A model generated the notes under the pieces. The model saw only the letters and a list, made by a program, of their open reading frames with translations. It was not told the DNA's origin and did not search any database. The position numbers and the translations under genes are program-made. From Ilex aquifolium (Eukaryota; Streptophyta; Magnoliopsida; Aquifoliales; Aquifoliaceae), in assembly GCA_951799425.1 (NCBI GenBank), contig OX637405.1:30959135-31023134 (forward strand): a DNA stretch of 64,000 bases, written 5' to 3'. The first letter of the stretch is position 1, and every line of letters starts with the position of its first letter. This document shows positions 57,570 through 64,000 of the stretch, piece after piece.

Positions 57570-58911
57570 CTAGTTATTACATGTGCCTGAAGGTACAGAG
57601 TAATAAAAAAAAGTCAATAATAAACATATTTGTATTCACTTCCAAAATTAAATCACAAATATAAAGGAGAGAGAAATGAATTTAAACATCGATTGTAGTG
57701 GGGGTGAGCGGTAGTAGTGGTGGTGGGCGGCAGTAGTGGTGGGAGACGGTGATAGTTGTGATGGGTGGCAACGGTGACAGTGATGGTGGGTTTTAGGTTA
57801 CGATGGTGGTAGTGACAATCGTGGGTGACGACGATGGTAATGGTGGATATTTGTGGTGGTGGGCGACGATGATGGTGGTTAATAGTGATGGTGGTGGGGT
57901 GACGACGGTGGTGGTGGCATGGTGGGTTATGGTGGTGGGCATTGACGATGGTGGTTATGGACGACGAATGGTGCTTCTAGGAGACAGTATGATGGGTGGT
58001 GGCGAATGGCGATGGTGGTGGTGGTGGTGGTGGTAGGTGTGGTGGGGATAGGTGACAGTAAGTGGCGGTAATAGTGGGTGATGACCGGTGGTGTTGGTCG
58101 ATGTGGTGGAGATGGGTGACAGTGGCTTGCGGCGATTGTAGGCGACGACGGGTGGTGGTGGGTTGTGATAGAGGGTGGCAGTGGGCAACAATGGTGGTGG
58201 GCGCTGATGGTGGACGATGTGGTAGTGAGATTATGGTAGTAATGATAATAAATATAAGAATGAGATGACGATGCTAGTAGGTAGTGGCAGTGAACGACGG
58301 TGAAAACAATCGCTGGTGGGTGGCGATAGTGGTGGTGGTGGGGGGTGGGGGGTGGTGGGGCAGTGGGGGTGGTTAGGGTGGAGGTGGGGCGGTGGTGGTG
58401 ACAGTGGTAGTGGTGATGGTCGTGGACCGTAGTGGTAGGGTGTAACAATAGTGGTGGTGATGGTGGTGGTAGTATTGGGGATGGTGGTGGTGGTAGTTGT
58501 GGTAGTAGGGATGGTGGGGGTGGGGTGGTGGCGACGGTGACGGTGGTGGTGGTGGGGTGATGGCAACGGCGACGATGACGGCAACAGTTGTGGTGGTGGG
58601 GCAGTGGGGGTGGTGGTGGTGGTGGTGGTAGGGTGGTAATAGAGGTGGTGGTGGTGATGGTGGGACGGTGGGGGTAGTGGTAGTGGTGATAGTGGTGGTG
58701 GGGTGGCGGTGGTGGTAGTGGTGATGGTGGTGGTGGTAAATGTGTTGGTGGGGCGGTTTCAAACACTATTTTTTTTTTAAAGTACTTATGAGAAGTTATA
58801 AGTATTAAAAGCACTTTTAAAAAGTCACCACAAACACATTCTTAGGGACCTATTTTTTTTATTAAATTTGGAGTGTTAATATCGTAAACTTATCCTTTTG
58901 TTTAATACAGA
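57570..58911 (-). mobile_element. Non-autonomous Helitron with GGT-rich interior, 1.3 kb
   Basis: Minus strand: starts TCTGTATTAAACAAAAG after an A (58912 on the + strand is T) and ends tgtaccttcaggcacatgta…CTAG before T (57569 on the + strand is A). The subterminal part (58760-58900) matches the short Helitron at 29690-29850 over about 150 bp, including aaagtactt and atagtgtttgaaac on the minus strand. The interior 57690-58750 is a huge irregular (GGT)n tract. There is no coding capacity. Confidence 0.65.
57690..58755 (+). repeat. ~1-kb irregular GGT/GGTGAC-type repeat tract
   Basis: Almost entirely ggtggt, gacggt, gatggt and gtggtagt units. It creates long apparent frames on both strands (such as a 295-codon Pro/His/Thr-rich one) that are by-products of the repeat, not genes. 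Confidence 0.85.
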
Positions 58912-59214
58912 TTCTGAGCATTCCAAAAGTTTAGTGCCAAGGTACTTAATTTTTCTGTAAATGTCAGGAAAATTATGATAATAGTTTGGGTACCATTTTA
59001 TGGCAGAAATATAGGCCTAAGGTTAAACCCAATCCATGGCCCAATGGGTACTTAACTAACCAAACAACTTTCGTTCTCATGATCCAACCCAAGTTACCCA
59101 CAAGCGGCCCAGGACGTGGAGTAGATTAGTGACCAACCTCTCTCACGTGCGAGATTCAAAAAACTAGTAGTGTAATTTTATCAATTTACAAAAACTCGAC
59201 ACGACCGATTAACA

Positions 59215-60164
59215 TCTGTATTATTTATAAATATTAGTATCTGTGAAAAAATTTTAATTTTTTATTTTATCCCTAATTATTATAATAAAGTCAATTATAT
59301 ACACTTATATATTTTTATCTAATTTTTATTTTCTACTCCTATTTGGCTTTTAACTTATTTTGTACTCTTTTATAAAAACTTTTAATTTTTTTCGAACTCA
59401 TGTATTAGTAGTACAGTTACATACAATTTTTTATATTTATATGAAGAAGTAAAGTCCTAAATATATTAAATTATTTTTTATGTTTTATTTTATCCCTAAT
59501 TATTGTAATAAAATCAATTATACCCACATATATACTTATTATATATATATATATATATATATAATAATTTAATATATATAGGACTTTATTTCTTCATATA
59601 GATATAGAAAATTGTATGTAACTGTATTACTAATATATGAGTTCAAAAAAATTTAAAAGTCCTTATAAAAGAGTTCAAAATAAGTTAAAGTCAAATAAGA
59701 GTATAAAATAAAAATTAGATAAAAGTATATAGGTGAGTATAATTGATTTTATTACAATAATTAGGGATAAAATAAAAAATAATTTAATATATATATACAT
59801 ATAGCTGTCACATTGAATTCCATTGTCAATTATATATTATATTTTATTTTTTAGTATGCAATAATATAATAATATTATAAGCCATCTAATTAATTTTTTT
59901 GAAAAAATAAAAAATAATAATTGTATAATATAATTAAATAGACAAATTACTAAAGGGATTGGAGAAATATCTAAATAAATGACAGATTAGTTATTCAAAG
60001 ACTTATAGAATAAATTAAAAATTAAATTTAGTAATAATTAAAATATAAAATTAATTATTTAACACTTAATTTATTATTTAATTTAATTACTCATATAATT
60101 CATATTTTTTATAAAAAATATTAATTATATTTATTTGCGTTCAACACACGTTGTGTATTACTAG
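59215..60164 (+). mobile_element. Possible Helitron-like element
   Basis: Starts TCTGTATTA after an A (59214), like the 5' end of the 57570-58911 element. Ends with a small hairpin acaca-cgt-tgtgt and CTAG before T (60165). The span contains a long inverted repeat (59255-59790). The 5' border is only a candidate, so the call is tentative. Confidence 0.35.
59255..59790. repeat. Long inverted repeat, ~225-bp arms, ~85-bp spacer
   Basis: The left arm (about 59255-59478) returns as its reverse complement on the right (about 59565-59790): tactcctatttggcttttaa against ttaaagtcaaataagagtat, and acagttacatacaatttt against aaaattgtatgtaactgt. The spacer contains a second copy of the arm start (ttattttatccctaattatt) and an AT repeat. 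Arm identity is around 90% by eye. Confidence 0.7.
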
Positions 60165-61228
60165 TAAATAATAAATGTCTCAGCTAAATATGAATAATAT
60201 AATTAATTGATACTATTAATAAAAAGTAAGTATTTTATGATTTTTTTTAAATTTTATATTATATTATATTATATGAATTATTTTAAAATTACATAATTTT
60301 TTATTAAAAATAAATATTACCACAAATACCCATGGTCTTAAATTTCTTTTTCAAACCTACGAAACGTAATACTGATGAATAAAAAACAAAATATATGAAG
60401 AGTTTCTGTGATACAACATTTCTAACAAAACTTGAAATGTTTCTTTCGAAATGCTTGATACGTAAAACTTCTTTTCTTTAGTTTCACAAAACTTTAAAAA
60501 AGGGAATACAAATCATAAATATAGACCCAACTCAAACTCCTCTATCCAATATGATCCTCTTCGTTGGGAATCAAAATGACTTTCCTATTAGGAATTAAAA
60601 AGAGGTTTATAGAAAATCCTTTAAGTACATTAATATTGTTACGCTATGGTATGAATGAATGCTCTAAGTTTTTATTTAAAAGATGATTCAATATCAATCA
60701 TGTTCAATATTGCATTTTCGGATTGTCATGTTTGAATTTAGATGAACATTTAATGTGTCCAATCACAATAGTTTACTGACTATTATATTTTTGGTTACTT
60801 CTTGGTTTGTTTGGTTGTTAAAAAATAAAAATAAGAGTTTACTAATGTAACTATAATTTATTTTAAAGATTTTTATGTGTATTTAAAATATTTTTAAAAT
60901 ATTTCTGTTTTTTAATTAATCAAAACATGTATTCGATTCGAAACGAAACTTTAAACTATACGAATACCACACGAAATTAAAGTGATAAGAATCAAAATTT
61001 TCAAATGGGGCAGCACTGGCCAACATCGAGGCCATGCCCGTAGCGTATTGTTTTCCCTCCAATTCATCCCCTCCCGCTTCTTCTAAGGATTCCAAGTAGC
61101 TCTGTGTCGAAATAGCTATATACACACACCATTCGCATCTAGCTCTTTGTATATAGTTGCTATTCAACTGAGGAGTCCAAATCTATCTATCAATTTCTGA
61201 GTAAATATGGAATATTAGCATTACTTAT
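60165..61228. other. AT-rich intergenic DNA
   Basis: No gene recognised. Confidence 0.45.
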
Positions 61229-61440
61229 GTTCGATTAGTAGTTCTACTCTATTCATAACTACTACAGAATCATTGATTTTCTGTTCGATTAGTAGTTCTA
61301 CTCTATTCTTAATCTCAATTCAATTGTGAATTTACAGGATTATTGATTTTTTGTTCAATTAGTAGTTCTACTCTATTCTTAACTGTTACAGCATCGTTGA
61401 TTTTCTGTTCGATTAGTAGTTCTATTCTATTCTTAACTGC
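61228..61440 (+). repeat. Tandem repeat of four units, ~54-70 bp
   Basis: gattagtagttctactctat appears at about 61234, 61287 and 61411 with an attagtagttctactctatt variant at about 61357. Each is followed by tcttaact… and gattttctgttc-type ends. The units are 54, 70 and 54 bp long. Confidence 0.75.
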
Positions 61441-62310
61441 TTTTAGAGGTACTATTTTAGGGTTTTACGTTCATTTCTATTGCAATTCGTGTCGATTAAT
61501 TAGGGTTATATTAAATGTGTTGTTTCCATGCTTGATCTATAATCTTAATTTCTCTTGCATGTTTTTTTCTTCTTCTCAATCAGTTATTATATTATTTCTG
61601 ATTGTTAGTTTCACCAGTGTAGTAAAATTTAACCTCTGTTTCGGGAACGTTTTGAAATTGAATTTTGGGAAAAAAAAATGTATAATGGCGTCTTCTTCAA
61701 TTGGTTAATGAATTGAATGCAGAATGACAGTGATATCAACTGATTTAAACATCTTATAGTAGTCCCACTTACTGAAATTCAATATAGCAGGATCTAATTT
61801 TGATTGGTGAAATTGAAGAGCCAAAAATGAGAACAATTTTTTAGCAACTCTTGTGGACTAGCCACTCCTGTATGAATTTCTTAGCATGCTTTGAGGAATT
61901 ATTTCCTTTTTTCTGGTCCATTGCTGTCTATGAAACGAGAGTAATCCCCGGTATGAGCCCCCTCCCACTCTGATGAAATAGGTGATGATTCCAGGTCTAG
62001 GACTTACTGATTTTCAGGCAAAACGTATGATGGACAAAGTGTTCTTGAGTTCATGAAGTTGTTGCACGTATAACTCTAGTACTAGTGGTCATTCATGTGT
62101 AATATTTTTTCAAGAGTTACACCTACGCACAACTTAAAAAAGCATTGATGAAGCATAGAGATAATTGAGAAATTGTTTCTCCCTAGAATAATTGTTAACG
62201 AAGATATTAATCAGAATGGATTATCATCTAAACATGCAAGTTAATTCAAACAATTCCTATCAAGACCCCAAAAATAAAATCAACAATGTAGACTCTGGGT
62301 CTTAGTCTTA
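61441..62310. other. Intergenic DNA, partly 3' flank of the lectin receptor kinase
   Basis: No further gene recognised. The part near 62310 is probably the 3' UTR of the kinase gene on the minus strand. A weak SINE family 2 resemblance lies at about 62200-62265. Confidence 0.4.
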
Positions 62311-64000
62311 CTATCTCCCACTGTCAAAAGAACTGGAGGACATCATCCCTATGGATGATGAACGATATGATGTGGTAATCGTATCAGTCGATAGAACATC
62401 TAAGAATCTAGTTGTGATGTCATCAAATTGCCTAGAACCAATCGAGCTTATCGCATTAGAGATAGGAAACGGTTCATCTCCATTTAGGTACCGCGTTACT
62501 TCTCTCATGGTAGGCCTAGTTTCTGGTTTAGGATGAGAGCAGATCAGACCAAGCCCTAAAACCAACTCCATCTCTTCAACCACATACATTGAATTCAACT
62601 TGGGATCAACTGCGTCAAGAATTCGACCCATTTGCAGGCATTCAATCACCCAGTTCACTAATATCACTTGACCAGGATCTGGAGCTTCATAGACAATAGG
62701 TCCTCTCCCACAAGCCACTTCAAGAAGTAGAACACCATATGCAAAGACATCAGAGCTCTTAGAGGCCTTCCCGGTTTGTGTCAGTTCCGGTGCAATATAA
62801 CCTATTGTACCAACAACGTGGGTAGTGTGTGAATTTTTTCCATGGTCATACAATCTTGCAAGCCCAAAATCTCCAAGTCTACCGTTCATATCAGCATCAA
62901 TGAGCACATTGCTTGACTTCACGTCTCGATGAATCACCACTTGCTCCCACTCTTCATGTAGATACAGTAGTCCCGCTGCTATGCCTTTGACTATATTGAA
63001 TCTGTGTTCCCAACTCAGTACGAAGTTCTTTTTGGTACTGAAAAGTATAGAAGCAAGACTTCCATTTGGGATATAGTCATAGACTAGAAGGAGATCATTC
63101 TTTCGTTTGCACCATCCTTGAAGATTCACAAGATGCTTGTGCCTTAATCGACCCAAGCTTTCAATCTCTGCTGCGAATTCTCTTATTCCTTGGGCTGAAT
63201 TGTTGGATATCTTTTTAACCGCAATCTCAGCTCCAGTTTTTGGTAACACACCTTTGTATACTGTACCAAAGCCACCAACTCCTATTAGCTCGCTGTCTTT
63301 GAATCCTTTGGTTGCTGTACTAAGATCCCTGTACCGAAACCTGTGAGGACAATCCAACTCCCAATCCTCCAGAACTTCAAACTGCTTCATAGGTCGATAT
63401 ATAAAAACTGTGAACAAGGTCCCCAACAAGAAAAGTACTACCACCGTGCAGAAAGTGGCAATAAGGGCCTTTTTAATTTGGATATTAGAAGAAGATTTTG
63501 TTTCATTTGGTGGTATAGGGAGCCGAGAAAGATTAAGTTGATCAGCCATTCCGTTCACCCGAAAGCTCCATCCAAGGATGTAATGAGAGCTTGCCTTTTG
63601 TCCAGTGGCTGCTGAGAAGCCAGCATACATTCTGTCCTTAAGCACAGGCGACAAGTCAATGGATTGGGACATGAGAGGTCGACTTGGTTTTGGACTTGGT
63701 TTTGGAACGTTTACGGGAGCTATCGTAACATTCACTAATTTCTTTACACCATCATAGTCTATCCAAGCATAGATTGCTTTTCCACTCTCCAAGGCCACTT
63801 CAAGGTTTTTATCAGTACCGTCAACGAAATAAGCAGCTGGCTCCGATGCTGTCGAATTCATGCTATTGATGTTGATTCCAATATGGTTACCTTCGGTGTC
63901 TGAATCCCTTTTGAATCCGGTAACTGTATCGAACTCTACCATGAAGATATGATTTGAAGAATCTCCATCGTTTGATTTGTTGAGGATCCCGAGGTAATGA
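62311..64000 (-). CDS. L-type lectin receptor-like kinase, 3' part (5' end outside the window)
   Basis: The minus-strand frame is open from the window edge (HYLGILNKSNDGDSSNHIF…) to the TAG at 62311-62313; the true start lies beyond 64000. Counting from the internal Met at 63942: residues 1-131 are the end of a legume-lectin domain (VEFDTVTG, HIGININS, YAGFSAATG, HYILGWSFRVNG). Residues about 157-182 are the membrane span. The cytosolic kinase starts near 217, with glycine loop GVGGFGTVYKG, AVKK lysine (243), HRDVKSSN (338-340 HRD), DFG (358-360) and IAPE, all intact, so an active Ser/Thr kinase is expected. A Ser-rich tail ends the protein. The family sits in the plasma membrane and senses extracellular cues in defence and development; the layout resembles clades V/VI of Arabidopsis LecRKs. 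No intron is seen, as usual for this family. Confidence 0.92.
   Translation of the reverse strand, partial: HYLGILNKSNDGDSSNHIFMVEFDTVTGFKRDSDTEGNHIGININSMNSTASEPAAYFVDGTDKNLEVALESGKAIYAWIDYDGVKKLVNVTIAPVNVPKPSPKPSRPLMSQSIDLSPVLKDRMYAGFSAATGQKASSHYILGWSFRVNGMADQLNLSRLPIPPNETKSSSNIQIKKALIATFCTVVVLFLLGTLFTVFIYRPMKQFEVLEDWELDCPHRFRYRDLSTATKGFKDSELIGVGGFGTVYKGVLPKTGAEIAVKKISNNSAQGIREFAAEIESLGRLRHKHLVNLQGWCKRKNDLLLVYDYIPNGSLASILFSTKKNFVLSWEHRFNIVKGIAAGLLYLHEEWEQVVIHRDVKSSNVLIDADMNGRLGDFGLARLYDHGKNSHTTHVVGTIGYIAPELTQTGKASKSSDVFAYGVLLLEVACGRGPIVYEAPDPGQVILVNWVIECLQMGRILDAVDPKLNSMYVVEEMELVLGLGLICSHPKPETRPTMREVTRYLNGDEPFPISNAISSIGSRQFDDITTRFLDVLSTDTITTSYRSSSIGMMSSSSFDSGR

Noticed and set aside
57927-58814. 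295-codon open frame on the minus strand, rich in Pro, His and Thr
   Set aside because: It lies wholly in the GGT/CCA repeat tract of a Helitron-like element. The composition is dictated by the triplets and no domain is visible.
1-64000. A CRISPR array, prokaryotic operon or phage-like system
   Set aside because: The direct repeats seen are plant SINE, MITE, LTR or minisatellite units. There is no repeat-spacer pattern and the genes have spliceosomal introns.

Overview
This is a window of nuclear DNA from a flowering plant, most likely a eudicot. It is AT-rich. The genes carry GT-AG introns, and the families present (plant BAG co-chaperone, AMT2-type ammonium transporter, GARP/MYB-like factor, L-type lectin receptor kinase) are plant families. 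The space between genes is packed with plant-type transposons: Helitrons, an Athila-like Ty3/Gypsy element, and many MITEs and SINEs. Nothing prokaryotic or organellar was seen.

Layout. 1-2.5 kb: small DNA elements, a possible LTR remnant and a SINE. 2.8-15.3 kb: one BAG-domain gene on the + strand. Its 11.3-kb first intron holds a 9.6-kb Helitron in the opposite orientation, with both ends and the A/T target identifiable. The Helitron carries a Rep-helicase gene broken by two stop codons, plus captured exons of a cereblon/LON-like gene. 15.6-16.6 kb: a decayed AMT fragment and a LINE tail. 18.1-21.6 kb: a complete four-exon AMT2-type gene on the - strand with repeats in all its introns. 22-36 kb: nested non-autonomous elements (Harbinger-like, hAT-like, a hAT-like element with a calmodulin exon fragment, a short Helitron), a short membrane-protein ORF and a tandem-repeat MITE. 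36.2 kb: tRNA-Ile(AAT). 37.2-38.7 kb: a five-exon GARP transcription factor with an EAR motif (- strand). 39-47 kb: SINE/MITE debris, a perfect 46-bp-arm hairpin, and remnants of a gypsy-type transposon. 47.4-57.5 kb: a structurally complete Athila-like LTR retrotransposon with CAACC target duplications and almost identical LTRs, but two stop codons in gag. 57.6-60.2 kb: two short Helitron-like elements, one with a huge GGT-rich tract and one around a long inverted repeat. 62.3-64 kb: the 3' part of an L-type lectin receptor kinase (- strand), running off the window.

The host genes look unrelated in function (chaperone control, nitrogen transport, transcription, surface sensing) and do not form a cluster. 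The most interesting content is the transposon biology: a Helitron family represented by a large coding member and short derivatives, gene capture by two different transposon types, several large hairpins, and a very young retrotransposon that nevertheless carries stop codons. All exon borders were read by eye from splice signals and reading frame; no alignment or expression data were available.
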